Shown piece after piece: positions 53,985 through 64,000 of a stretch of DNA of 64,000 nucleotides (position 1 is the stretch's first letter; each line of letters begins with the position of its first letter). The position numbers were made by a program, and so were the translations under genes. The stretch comes from Haliclona indistincta. Lineage: Eukaryota; Porifera; Demospongiae; Haplosclerida; Chalinidae. The notes below the pieces were generated by a model. The model was not told the DNA's origin. It searched no databases and saw only the letters and a list, made by a program, of their open reading frames with translations. Location of the stretch: positions 10,692,885-10,756,884 of the forward strand of contig OZ024783.1 in assembly GCA_964017065.1 (NCBI GenBank), given 5' to 3'.

Positions 53985-54901
53985 ATGGAATCGGTCTTTC
54001 CAGGCAGTGTCACTACATATTTCATTAGAAGCTGCCAAACATACAGATGCTACTTTTGGTCTAAGGAAGCTGTAGAGATCACTTTCTTCTGCTTGTTTGT
54101 GCTGCCAGGTATCTTTTGGCCGATTGCCTCTTGTTGGACAAGTATCATGAACAATGAAGCACTAAGCTGTTGTGGGTGTGGTTGGACTGAAGCAGTTGTA
54201 CAGTTTGTGTTTGGTAGTGTCTTGAAGGAACATGTTAAAGATGGAAAGGAGGGTATACAATATTCAACTATAAAGCTCCTCGTTGGTACAAGGCATTTCT
54301 GTTCTCTAATGTGTTACAACTGATTGGGATTGGATTAATGCAATTTTGGGACAACTTCTTATTAGAAGAATCTCGTATTTGTACCGTCGACCCCAACCTG
54401 GCTTGCTTTCCCTCTAATCCTGAAGTGTCTACTCAACGCTTGAACTGCTCCAACACAACCTTTATGACATCCTTCAGCTGCTATCGGTTTGTGTTCAAAC
54501 TAGGTCCAGCCACTGGGTCTGCAGTTGGTATAGTGACAACCACTGCTTTCATCATAAAGTACATCATTCCATTGATTTTCCTCAAGATTTCCAAGGGAAC
54601 AAGTGGCTCGAAGTGTCAAAAATACTCAACTATAGCTATGCAACTCATTTTAGCACTAGTGGCAGTACTGTTAACCAGTCTCACGATATACTTGCGCTAT
54701 GCGATATCGTACTCACTTTTCGAACTACTCAATGCAGTCAGATACCTACCAATAGGTTATATCATAGCAAGCAACATTATCTTTGTTCCCTGGTACAAAT
54801 TTGAAAGTGAAGAGAGCCGTCAAGGAGAGCAGTACAGAGACATAACGTCATCAATAAAAATTAATGAATACGAACCAATACCACAGGACAATTACTATTG
54901 A
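53985..54901 (+). pseudogene. Five-TM family, class II, copy 21, frameshift plus loop deletion
   Basis: Partner of copy 11. Codons 1-88 are open, then one base is lost near 54246-54256 (GGAAAGGAGGG against GGAGAAAGAGGC), shifting the frame before TM2. The ancestral frame runs on from about 54260 to 54901. It also carries a 15-base in-frame deletion near 54464 that removes the IEKNN part of loop 1 together with the NIT sequon, and LDCS is changed to LNCS. Loss of the most conserved block supports a dead copy. Tail YEPIPQDNYY. Confidence 0.8.
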
Positions 54902-55457
54902 TCATTTTTATAACTGGATAAATGCACTGCACAATGTGCAAAATGTGTATGCAACACAACAGTACGTTTATATAGTTTAAAATTATAAAATTTGTGATAG
55001 AGAGACCCGTCTCAGAGACTTCCCTAGATTGGACTTTATCAAGTAGTGTGATTGAATCATGCTACAATATGGATTATGTATTTTGCAGCATAACCTGTAT
55101 CTTTAGTATCTTATAAGCCTGCAAGGAAACTTAGATCGTAGCGATTATTGCACAATCCACATTGTGCTGCTTTCTTTGTACACAAGCCAGATACTGCATC
55201 AATGGGTTTTGGTTATCAATAAGCCCATGTAAGGTCAATGTACGCTCTTCTTAGAGCACACAGAATAGTGCTTCATTAAACACAGCCATAATAACCAGAA
55301 AGTGACGTAGGTAGTATTGTAAACACTACCGAGAAAATCAGTTTTTCATGGAATATTGTGTTATCAAGAGATTCATGACTTGCAAGTACCGTACGTAAAC
55401 CGGATTTTTCTTCTCTCTGAGTCTCGTTCTCACCACTGAAATGATCACGAACAGACA
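54902..55457. other. Intergenic, duplicate of 29.34-29.89 kb
   Basis: No gene; homologous to the flank after copy 11 with scattered indels. Confidence 0.5.
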
Positions 55458-55665
55458 TACCGTACAGCTAGATATTTTGGTGGACTAAAATTTTGGCGAA
55501 TTTGGCGAATCGTCAAGCATCCGCCAAAATATTAGTCGCCAAAATCTGTTTTTCTATTACAGCAATACGTGAGCCAGGCGCTGGGCGCCAAAATAATAGT
55601 CGCCAAACGCAAAATCTGGGACATTCGCCAAAATTTTGTCCACCAAAATTTCTAGCTGTACGGTA
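55458..55665. mobile_element. 208-bp TIR element with empty site in the other block
   Basis: TACCGTACAGCTAGATATTT at 55458 is mirrored by ATTTCTAGCTGTACGGTA at 55665. The inside has many GCCAAAAT/ATTTTGGC words. The homologous unfilled site reads AGACAATTCATTGAG at 29885-29899. Confidence 0.8.
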
Positions 55666-56117
55666 ATTCATTGAGTGATGATTCGTTCATATATTTAACA
55701 CAACAGAAATATTTCATGCACTGCATGTACACACTAATACTAAAACTGTATGATGTTGTTAGCAAAAGCCAAGATTTACCACTATGATAGTGAGAGTTAC
55801 AATTTTTTGAATTTATCACGAAACTTGCGTTTAGCATAAAAATTACACAGTGTGTATTGTTTAGAAAGTCAAACTAACTTCTGCCTCACAACTGCTACTA
55901 GTTGTTTATGGCTTTCGGCCATGTAGCTAACAGCAAGGTCTCAGGAAACAAAAGTGTGAGTTTGAAGAATAGCTATTTGAATTCTAGCGCTAGCTAGCAA
56001 TTTTTTTAAAATGACGTCATATAATTAATTGATGACTCAGATTGACAGCGAAAAAAGTTGCTACTGGAAAGGGAACGGTTTGGTTCAGAGTTTCTATGAG
56101 CTGTTGTGTCCTCAATG
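55666..56117. other. Intergenic
   Basis: Homologous to 29890-30150 up to about 55860, then nothing recognised. Confidence 0.45.
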
Positions 56118-57262
56118 TATTAGGGAGACACAGTAGTGACTCCCTATGTAGGCATGGCCAAGAAAACAAAATGGCGGCTACGTACAATGTTTAGCATTCA
56201 AACGCTGATATTTCGCCTGGTGATGAATTTTAAACGTCCAAAGACACTTAGGTCTACTCTCTGGTGTTGCTCCATCTTACAATAGCAAGGAGATTGCTTG
56301 AAATTGTTACTAAAGTGACGAACCTGAAAACGGTGAAAATCGAGTTTCTCTTCTTCTTTCTTCAGCGTGCCTAGCGCCTTTACATGAGCACTGCCGAGAC
56401 CAAAAACACCCATGAACAGTCATGAAATTCTCCTGGCAGGTGCCTTTTGAACGCAGCTTTTAGCGAAACGACGATAAAAATTTGACGAGTTCACGATCAC
56501 GAACAGTTGTCAGCTAAGTGTTAGACGCCATCTTGTGGTTACGCAATACGCACGTGACCAACCACACGAATTCTAGGAGTATCACTGTATGGAGAGCGCA
56601 TATTGGCGTCTGGAGTCTTCGAAGAACAACTCACCAAGTAAGCTCGTGTAGTATCACCGTTCTGCGGCTTGCCAGAATTTTCCAAAGCAGAGTGGGCGGG
56701 GCTCGTATGCTGTGCATTCTTGCAGCATGCATGAATGCATCAGAATTTAAGAATAATATGAGCTACGAGTTAAAAAGCAATTATTAACAACAGCAAACCA
56801 AAATAATGGTGGAAAGAAAGAGATGTATGATATTGCCGACCTGCACCAAAAAATTAAAACTCACTGAATTAAAAAAAGAAAAAAAGGACACAAACATGAA
56901 AATAAAAGATTTCTAACGAAATAAAAAGGATGTAGAAATGAAGAAAATTAATGTGCTACTGGTCCACAATGTAGGAACTAGCATGGAATGGTAACACGAT
57001 TGACTTGCTAACAGACCATAGATCAGTGGCTGTACATAAGATCAATATTTGTCACAAGCTGAATTCAGCATGTCTGGTGTCAGTCAACAGCAACTAGCTA
57101 TAGTCTGCTACAGCAGCCACTGATGTAGAGATCTATGGTCTGTTAGCAAGTCAATCGTGTTACCATTCCATGCATGTTCCTTGTTGGTTTACATTGTGGA
57201 CCAGTGGCAGATTTCTTCATCCCTACATCTCTTTGATTTCGTTAGAAATCTTTTATTTTCTT
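56118..57262. mobile_element. Composite repeat, copy 3, inverted
   Basis: Begins with TTAGGGAGACACAGTAGTGA and CTCCCTA (the terminal palindrome), then the body in reverse orientation, then the foldback (about 56905-57260). The minus-strand ORF 56413-56198 reads LDFHRFQVRHFSNNFKQSPC...FITRRNISV, open and similar to that at 36.4 kb. Confidence 0.65.
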
Positions 57263-57500
57263 TAACTATTAAGCAGCCTAGAAAACATAAGATTTTTCAA
57301 GTTGCGGACTCTATCTTGGCGCTGTAGTCCAAGGCTCGAGTTTTATACTGTTTTATGCTTTCCCAGCACATACACGAACTACAAAGTGTAGCAGTAGCTG
57401 TGGCAAAATATATCTTATTCAGCAGCAGCAAGACAATGACAATAATGACAGCAGTATAGAATGACAAGAATGATCATGCAAGTAACTCAAGGCAGTGGGT

Positions 57501-58164
57501 GACTAAATTAATGATATTCATGACTTTTGCAAGTATATAGCTGTACTTTTCTAGCCAAGGGTATTTGTGCAGACAGATTGCTGTGTGAAGCTTGCTTGCC
57601 TAATGAATGGCAGTGAATATAGCAAATTTCAGCAGCGCAGTGTTAGCCATCGCGGAGCTACGAGTTCGCCCTGTGAAGTTTGAGCACGATCGATTGTAAA
57701 CACTTTTTCTTTAGTTGTGCAAAAGGTATGAAGCTAAAACTGCTCAAGCAAGCTAATTTGCCATCTGTGCAGGTATTAATGCGATGATTTCGCCGAGCGC
57801 TGCTTGTACGCGATATTACAGCTATGTGGTGCCAGACAGCACAGCCTGCGTTGCTGTAATATCGCGTACGAGCAGCTCTAGGTAAAACCATTGCATAAAT
57901 ATCTGCACAGATGGCAGATGAGCTTGCTTGAGCAGTTTTAGCTTCGTACCTTTCACACAACTAAAGACAAGTGTTTACAATCGATCGTGCTTAGTCTTCA
58001 CAGGGCGAGCTCATCGTTCCACGATTGCTAACACTGCGTTGCTGAAATTTGCTATATTCAATGCCTATCGATAGGTAAGCAAACTGCACGCAGCAGCTTT
58101 AATACCCATGGCTAGAAATATACAGATACTTGCAAAATCATGAATATCACTAATTGCTTCAGTC
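57501..58164. repeat. Long inverted repeat (about 660 bp)
   Basis: The left arm from GACTAAATTAATGATATTCATGA pairs with the right arm ending TCATGAATATCAC..GCTTCAGTC. Pairing continues inward with indels through GCTAAAACTGCTCAAGCAAG and the central CGCGATATTACAGC / GCTGTAATATCGCG. ORFs inside are palindrome artefacts. Confidence 0.7.
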
Positions 58165-59784
58165 ATTCTAAACCACTTATCCTCTGCAACAGATAAAAAG
58201 ATGTATTCACTTTGCAGCCGATACCTTCCCCAGTTAATAACAGTCTTCGTTCATGACATTTGACCACCTTAAGTAATACATGCTGAACAATGAGGTACAA
58301 CTCAACAACACAGAGGCCACCCATAGTGCAGCAACAAACTAGTGTCATTGTCCAGTGACTGTGCACGGCTCCTAAAAGTCTGAGTCAGGGTTGTCCACAC
58401 AAAGTCCGTAATGATATTCACAACTGTGAAACAATATTCACAATCGCAAAATGATCTCCACAAGTGCAGACCGCCTTATGAATATTACATATCCCTTAAG
58501 GCCCTGGTACAGTGAATATGATCAATAGTGACACATGATGTCATGTAAAGGTAAACAAGACATTTACAGCCCTGGATAGCTAGCAAATCTCTCAGGATTC
58601 AGAAGCTCATCTGCTGGATATCTCAACAGGTAATTTAGTAGATGTATTATTTAGAGAAAGAAGAGGGTAGTCAGTATAGAAAGGTAGGAAGTAGGCCCTC
58701 GGGCTCGGTCAATAAATTGGATATTGCACGAGCGGGGTGTTATAATGAATTTACTTCACAACTGAAGCCATACTACGCATGCGCAGTTGTACCGCGTGCT
58801 TGGATCTAGCTTACCTAGCTAGCTACAGCTAACTGCTGTAGTACTGTATCCATGTCAATCCTGCAATTGTGCCACGGAAAAGAAAACCATCCACCAGAGG
58901 AAAGGAAGCCACGTCTGTCTTTATGTAGAGACAGCGACCGCTAAGCAAAGTGTACACTTATCGACGTTTTGTGTCAATCGTGTGTGTCTAGCACTTCGAT
59001 CGTGCTATCATAGTGTGAGTGATGCTATGTGTTGACATGAAGACTCGTTACACTACGGTGTTCTAGGTTTGCTAAGCTAGAAGAACGTCAGTTTATTTAG
59101 CTCGTAGGAATACGCTTTCGTGCACCTTACTTGTTTTTTTGCCAGCAGTCCCGTGACCTTTGCATCGAGGGACCATATCAAATGACTGAACTGTCCAGTT
59201 TATCTTTATTGCACATGCATCACTTTTTGTTTGCTGTAAAACTTGCACAAAATTAATTTGTTTGACCTCCATTTGCAAGTGGGTGTAGTGCTAGCAATCA
59301 AGCGCCTACAAGTGTTGTAAGTGTTGTAAGTGTTGGAACTATATCAAACATCAAAGGGATTTATAACACACAGTACCACTATATCCAGTTTATAACTCTG
59401 TGGTGTCTTTTTTTTTTTTTTGTAATACTTTAGCAAATTGCATGGACACACACAATAGCAATGCATGCTAATACAAGGTGTGTACCCAAATGAATAAACA
59501 AATTAATTAAGTACATAGTGATAATAAAATAATGTAGAATAGCATGAGTCCAGGTACATGAGAGAAGAGGTCAGTAGCCACAAGGATAGGTGAATGGATA
59601 GAAGAGGTCAGCCACGAATATAATAATAGTAGAAAGCTAGGTAGAGTCAAAAATAGTTAGGTGAACAGTTATAGTTAGGTGAACAGAGAAAGAGGTCAGC
59701 AAACAAGAGAACAGTAGGTTGAGCAAGAGGTCAACAAGTACAGGCTTAATAGAGTTAGAAAGTGATGAGGGCAGGAACTTTATT
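58165..59784. other. Intergenic, repeat-derived in part
   Basis: About 58720-58980 is related to the element at the right edge of the window (GGGGTGTTATAA, GTAGAGACAGCGACCGC, CGTTTTGTGT). 59409-59421 is a poly-T run. 59560-59750 holds several irregular repeats of AGAGGTCAG(C). No gene seen. Confidence 0.5.
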
Positions 59785-60204
59785 TCAATGAAGAGAAAGA
59801 ATTAGAATAATAGATAGAAGAGACAAAAATAGAGAGGCGTGAGAGAATGCTCGAGTAGAAGTGAGAGGGTTGGATAGAGGAGCAGGAGGAGTAGGAAGAA
59901 GAAAAGGAGGGCGTCTTATGTGTGGCTTCCGAGGCAACGAATTAGACTCAGATTGACACGGTGATACATGTTGCGGCGACTTAGAAGGACAAGAGAGAGG
60001 GGGAGTAGAGTGCTGGCTTTGAGGCGAGCCCTGACAGCTAGGAGACCGACTGTTAGCAAAACTGGGCACGGGTGACCTGGAGGAGGCTCCATCTTCATGA
60101 GTAGACACACGTCCATGGACATCCTTGTTACCACCAGCTAGGCGAGCACTCCTCCGAGGCACAGCCACCAAGGCAGCAGTCCCTCCGCCACGCGTCCGCG
60201 CCAT
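59785..60204 (-). CDS. Low-complexity basic ORF, minus strand, doubtful
   Basis: 139 codons from ATG at 60204. MARTRGGGTAALVAVPRRSARLAGG is basic and nuclear-protein-like, followed by a Ser/Pro-rich stretch (SPSCQGSPQSQHSTPP) and a hydrophobic end. It may be a first exon or a transposon leader, since it lies beside a repeat end at 60.28 kb. No known family, no second copy to test. Confidence 0.25.
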   Translation of the reverse strand: MARTRGGGTAALVAVPRRSARLAGGNKDVHGRVSTHEDGASSRSPVPSFANSRSPSCQGSPQSQHSTPPLSCPSKSPQHVSPCQSESNSLPRKPHIRRPPFLLPTPPAPLSNPLTSTRAFSHASLFLSLLSIILILSLH

Positions 60205-60283
60205 GTTTCAGTCAAGGCGGAAAACAAGATGGTGTCAAGATGTCAAACAAGATGTCTTTGAAGGGTTCAGTGGGATATAATGA

Positions 60284-60415
60284 TGTATATGTTATGTGCA
60301 AACTGTGGATCGGGACAATCCGTGGATTGCACTGCTCAAAGCATGGATCCAAGCTTTGCGCAGGAAATCCAAGGATTGTACAACACGTGCGCAATCCTTG
60401 GAAAGCGCAACTTAA
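60284..60415. repeat. Diverged end of the CAATCCATGGATTG element family
   Basis: TGTATATGTTATGTGCAAAC, TGGATCGGGACAATCCGTGG and GGATCCAAGCTTTGCGCAGG align with 32879-32970, but the palindromes have mutated (CAATCCGTGGATTG, AAATCCAAGGATTG). Only one end is present. Confidence 0.65.
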
Positions 60416-61372
60416 CGCTCACGTGTTCAGTTGGATATGTGTTGTTAGCCTTGCTGCAAGGCTGTGCAGTTCGCTTCTTTAAATTTGCAAACAGAAGACC
60501 TGTGCCATCCGCCACAAGGGTAGCATGGGTTTAACTTTGGCAGTGGACCACATGGCGTAGACTTGTGTTGACCGGCTTCAGAACAAACAAAATGTACTTC
60601 AGCACCTTGTTTTGACTACAACTGCATGGTGTCCTTCCTCACTGATTCCATTACGTCGTAAGCCTGTCAGGTTAGGTTCACTCAACAGTCTCTGCTGCAT
60701 TGCTCTGTCTGAAATGCGTTTATTAGGCAAGCTTTAAGCTGTCAACATTGCAAAATGCAGTGAGTTACTAGCTTTCTTACGTTTCATGAAAACAAGTCAA
60801 TCGTAGGCTCGTACCGAAGTACACAGGCCGACGCTGTGCTGCCCATACCAAGAAGCGAATGCAACACCCAGTATCTACTAAAGATAGTACGTGTGCTACG
60901 TATCTGAACATAAGAGAGTAGACTGAATGTATACAAAAGAAACTCAGGAAAAAATACGAATTCCCACGGAATACGTGATTTATTTTCCTCCAACTGACCA
61001 ATCAGATTTTACATTGAGCTGTAGTATAATTATAAAGTACCTTAAATAATCCTATCTCACGAAATCCTACTTGAGATAGTAAAGTATACTTATGTGTGTA
61101 GTAAAGCTAAAGATCAGACATTCTGTGGTAAGTTCAAATAAACAGTTATTGTAGTAGTTAGACGAAGATCAGATTTGACATTATTTGCTAAATCTTGTCT
61201 ACTGACTGGCTTGGCTGACTAGCAACGCAGCACTAAAACTCTATTGGGTACATGGGTGGATGAAATTTGAATAGTTTGTTAATCGGTTATGCACGTTAAT
61301 AAATACAGCTAATACTTATTTATGTGAAATTTTACAGTTCATGAATTTCAGTTTACTACAGCTTGTTGAACC
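60416..61372. other. Intergenic before copy 22
   Basis: No gene seen. ATG at 61373 is preceded by AT-rich sequence without either upstream module. Confidence 0.5.
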
Positions 61373-62236
61373 ATGGGGACTTTGATGCCCTGTCCAGACT
61401 ACACCATCATTCAACTTCAAGCAATACTTCTAACGATAGTTGTGGTCATTGGTACATTCAGCGTAATTATGATACGTATTATGAACATAAAAATCTGGAA
61501 CTGTATCAAAAGAAAATGGAACAAAGAGTTCTGGGACAAACAACGACTTCAAAATAAAATTGTTTCAATAATTGAACGTGTATTTGATAGAATCTTGGAA
61601 ATACACTCCCTTCAAGGAGAAAGAAAAGTGTATAAGGTACTGAAGTACAAAGCTCCTCATTTTTACATCAGTCTGCTATTTATAACTTTTAACTGCTTGA
61701 TCATCAGTGCAATATCAGAGTTTTGGAATCAATTTTTGTTTGAAGAATCTAATATTTGCACAAATGATAAATACACCTGCTGTTATGACGCAAAGGAATT
61801 ATACCCTCAACGCTTAGATTGCTCCAACTCAAGTTATCTGAAGACAAATAACGTCACTTCGATTATCTGCTACAAGTTCGCATTCAGACTAGGCAGAGCC
61901 ACTGGGTCAACAATTGGCTTAGTAACATCTTGTGTTCTGGGCTTATTCATCATTACTTGGTGTCTCCTTAAAATTTCGAAAGGAACAAAAGCAACAATTT
62001 GGCGAAAAGCGCTTACTATATTGGTCCAAATCTGTCTGTTACTGCTGGTAGTCATGCTTACATTGTTGATATTTCGTTATAGAAATACATCACATGGTGG
62101 CGCTTTATCTTATGGATTACAAGGTAAAAATCTAATGATTGTTTATGTGGGTGGCATCCTGTTGAGCTACATAGTCTGTTTTCCTTGGTGGAAATTTGAA
62201 AAGATACAAGAAAATGAACATTACGAAAGCATATAG
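61373..62236 (+). CDS. Five-TM Cys-loop family, class III, copy 22
   Basis: 287 codons, intact; the full-length partner of the truncated copy at 32105. MGTLMPCPDYTIIQLQAILL, TM1, IIERVFDRILEIHSLQGERKVYKVLKYKAPHFY, TM2, loop 1 ICTNDKYTCCYDAKE, LDCSNSSYLKTNNVTSIICYKF (sequons NSS, NVT), TM3, KISKGTKATIWRKAL, TM4, TM5 and CFPWWKFEKIQENEHYESI. No YxxPhi tail. Confidence 0.85.
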   Translation: MGTLMPCPDYTIIQLQAILLTIVVVIGTFSVIMIRIMNIKIWNCIKRKWNKEFWDKQRLQNKIVSIIERVFDRILEIHSLQGERKVYKVLKYKAPHFYISLLFITFNCLIISAISEFWNQFLFEESNICTNDKYTCCYDAKELYPQRLDCSNSSYLKTNNVTSIICYKFAFRLGRATGSTIGLVTSCVLGLFIITWCLLKISKGTKATIWRKALTILVQICLLLLVVMLTLLIFRYRNTSHGGALSYGLQGKNLMIVYVGGILLSYIVCFPWWKFEKIQENEHYESI

Positions 62237-62783
62237 AATGAACTCTTACTTGAAACAATAGTGTACATTGTGTGTATTCAAATTTTTTGATTTAGAACAA
62301 TTCAAAAATGTCTAAGAAATGTTTGATAGCACATCCTGTATTTCTTATTAAAAATTTGGTGCAAAAAATAATTACAGACTTGTTTGAATAATTTTTTTGA
62401 GAAAATAGTTGCAGAAGTTCCAGAAGCGCCAAATATTTGGAGGTGTGCTAAGAGCACGTGTTTTAAACGAGAACACGTCCACAGCTCTGTTCTAAGACGA
62501 TGTACATGACTTATGCTGGCCGACTATGACGAAGAACTAAAGCACTTGAAGAAATTTGGAGGCTTAGTACGCATTTCAGTGACAAGGTGACGAAAAACAG
62601 GAGGCGCCAAACTTTGAGAAGAAATACAGTACTCACCACAAGTTGTGTACACAGTAGTACTGCACATAATAACATAATACTGTAGTACAAGTGGTATGTC
62701 AACTAAAAAGGCATCTACAGATAAGCTGAAATAACTACAATGTAGGCAGTCTCACACATCACGTGTTCAAGCAGTGAAGCTAG
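62237..62783. other. Intergenic
   Basis: No gene. The first part resembles 32753-32870 after copy 13 (TGTACATTGTGTGT, TGTCTAAGAAATGTTT). Confidence 0.5.
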
Positions 62784-63813
62784 ATGGACATCACAGACTG
62801 TCAAACATACAGCTGCTATTCTAACCTACAGGAGAAGCCAGTAATATTTGGTGGAGCTTTGCTAACTTGCTACTAATATTTGGAGTCACTGGTGTTGCTG
62901 TTGCACCATTCTTACTGTTCCACGGAAGACACACCAAATTGATCAAGTTAGCAAAGCTCCACCGTCTCTTCACCAGATATGTGACTGAACCAGCAATGGA
63001 ACACTTCTTCAGCAGTATCCTGAAACACCACATTGATGAAAATGGTGAAAAGGTGTATATAGTACTGAACTATAAATACACAGTTCAGTTGTTGTTATTC
63101 GTGAATACACAGTTCAGTTGTTCATGTATGTGATTCAGCTAACAGGACTTGCATTAGCTCAGTTCTGGGATGACTTCCTACTTGAAGAATCTTACACATG
63201 TAGCCCTAATCCAAGCATTGCCTGTTTTCGAACACTTACACATCCTGTCATATACAACCAACGCTTGAACTGCTCTGACACAAACTATTTGAGAGAGAAC
63301 AACATCACTTCCGTCATCTGCTACAGGTTCGTGCTCAACCTAGCCACAGCCACTGGGTCAGTTCTCGGATTAGTAACAATCACCGCTTTGATTGTCTACA
63401 TCATTACCCTGCTTCTTCTCAAAGTTTCTAAAGGAATACGCAAGAAATGGTGGAGCTATCTGACCACAATACTGATACAGACTATTCTAGTGATACTAAC
63501 CATCACACTGACTGTGTTCCTGTGCATCTATCACGCAAAAATATCCTCCACTTATCTGTCAGAGTTTAACGTAATCACAAAGGACTGCATCATAGGTTTT
63601 ATTATAACAACAAGCATATACAGGTTTCCATGGTACCACTTTAAAAAGATAGAAAATGACAATAACACACATGAGATAGTTAAATATGTAATAGTTATAA
63701 CACCCCTACGAGGGAATTATCCGATTTACAGTCACGAGCACGAGGGCGCGAAGCGCCCGAGTGCGAGTGACTGTAAACGGATAATTCACGAGTATACGGG
63801 GTGTTATAACTGA
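62784..63813 (+). pseudogene. Five-TM family, class II-like, copy 23, multiply broken
   Basis: MDITDCQTYSCYSN at 62784 resembles the class II N-terminus, but the frame stops at 62874 inside TM1. Homology continues in another frame (LLIFGVTGVAVAPFLLF, VTEPAMEHFFSSILKHHI, KVYIVLNY). A 29-base tandem duplication (63077-63134) then breaks it before TM2. A third segment is open from 63118 with loop 1 (TCSPN, IACFR, LNCSDTNYLRENNITSVICYRF), TM3-TM5 and YRFPWYHFKKI, and it ends inside an inserted hairpin. A perfect 20-base inverted repeat marks the first lesion. Confidence 0.8.
63693..63812. repeat. 118-bp hairpin in the tail of copy 23
   Basis: AGTTATAACACCCC (63693) pairs with GGGGTGTTATAACT (to 63812), and ACAGTCACGAGCACGAGGGC pairs with GCCCGAGTGCGAGTGACTGT. 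The downstream stretch to the window end is related to 58.73-58.98 kb, so a larger element probably continues beyond the window. Confidence 0.75.
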
Positions 63814-64000
63814 TTTATTTCCGTTGCTTCCGGTGGCCGCACCGTTGCTAAATGACGTCAGTAAAACCGCATGGCCACGAGGTAGCTGAGGTCGAGGTCA
63901 TGGTAGGATCTGCTGTGTAGTGTAGAGACAGCGACCGCAAGGAGAGCGAAGCAAAGTATGGAAAACAGGAAAGAAACTATTTATCGTCGTTTTGTGTGTG

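Noticed and set aside
57658..57960. Minus-strand ORF of 100 codons
   Set aside because: Spans the centre of a long inverted repeat; artefact of the palindrome.
25830..62236. N-myristoylation of class III proteins starting MG(S/T)
   Set aside because: Two copies fit the loose pattern, but the N-terminus is predicted extracellular and one copy has Pro at the key position.

Overview
The window looks like animal nuclear DNA, most likely a demosponge and plausibly Amphimedon queenslandica. That call rests on family style and remembered resemblance; nothing was searched. Supporting signs are AATAAA-type polyadenylation signals, no operon-like packing, many short foldback or terminal-inverted-repeat elements, a fibrinogen-related gene of a sponge-typical kind, and a large beta-helix plus multi-membrane-span protein. 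No bacterial or viral features were seen.

The core of the window is a tandem, same-strand (+) cluster of 23 recognisable copies of one membrane-protein family that I cannot assign to a named family. About 15 copies look intact and 8 are broken. The copies are single uninterrupted ORFs of about 280-350 codons. The shared layout is a short N-terminus, TM1 (about residues 17-40), a basic cytoplasmic stretch with a VF..xLxK...GK.YTILNY.VP..YK motif, TM2, an extracellular loop of about 55 residues with four to five conserved cysteines and N-glycosylation sequons (core LDCS.TSYLEDNNITS.ICYR), TM3, a short linker (KVSNGSEWTKCRA), TM4, a second and variable extracellular loop, TM5 ending LFPWW.F, and a charged tail that usually carries a YxxPhi-type motif. 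This predicts five TMs, N-out and C-in. Three subclasses are visible. Class I has an N-terminal GQTYSYYF and a GEYRRVRGTSIPI-like tail. Class II has an N-terminal MESVFPGSV and, in the longer copies, a Cys-rich cytoplasmic segment. Class III has an N-terminal PCPDY-like start and a TCCY loop.

Layout: 0.2-3.1 kb is a beta-helix/multi-TM gene (A). 3.6-11.1 kb holds class I copies 1-4. 11.5-12.5 kb is a broken fibrinogen-like gene. 12.6-15.2 kb is a nest of transposable elements. 15.9-25.3 kb holds class I copies, one of them split by three tandem piggyBac-like elements. 25.8-32.8 kb holds class III and II copies. 32.9-37.9 kb is repeats. 38.0-39.1 kb is a class III copy with repeats in its tail. 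From 41.46 kb the whole order starts again as a direct segmental duplication: truncated gene A', class I copies at 43.5, 45.4, 47.6 and 49.4 kb, then class III/II copies at 51.4, 52.4 and 54.0 kb. 54.9-61.3 kb is largely repeat-derived, followed by a class III copy (61.4 kb) and a class II-like relic (62.8 kb).

The copies appear to evolve by block duplication, unequal crossover (a clear chimera at 5.5 kb), frameshift decay and element insertion, while keeping shared upstream modules (one for class I, another for class II). What the proteins do is unknown. The conserved Cys/sequon loop, the variable second loop and the tail motifs fit a cell-surface, possibly endocytosed, recognition or sensory family, but that is inference. 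TM calls were made by eye.
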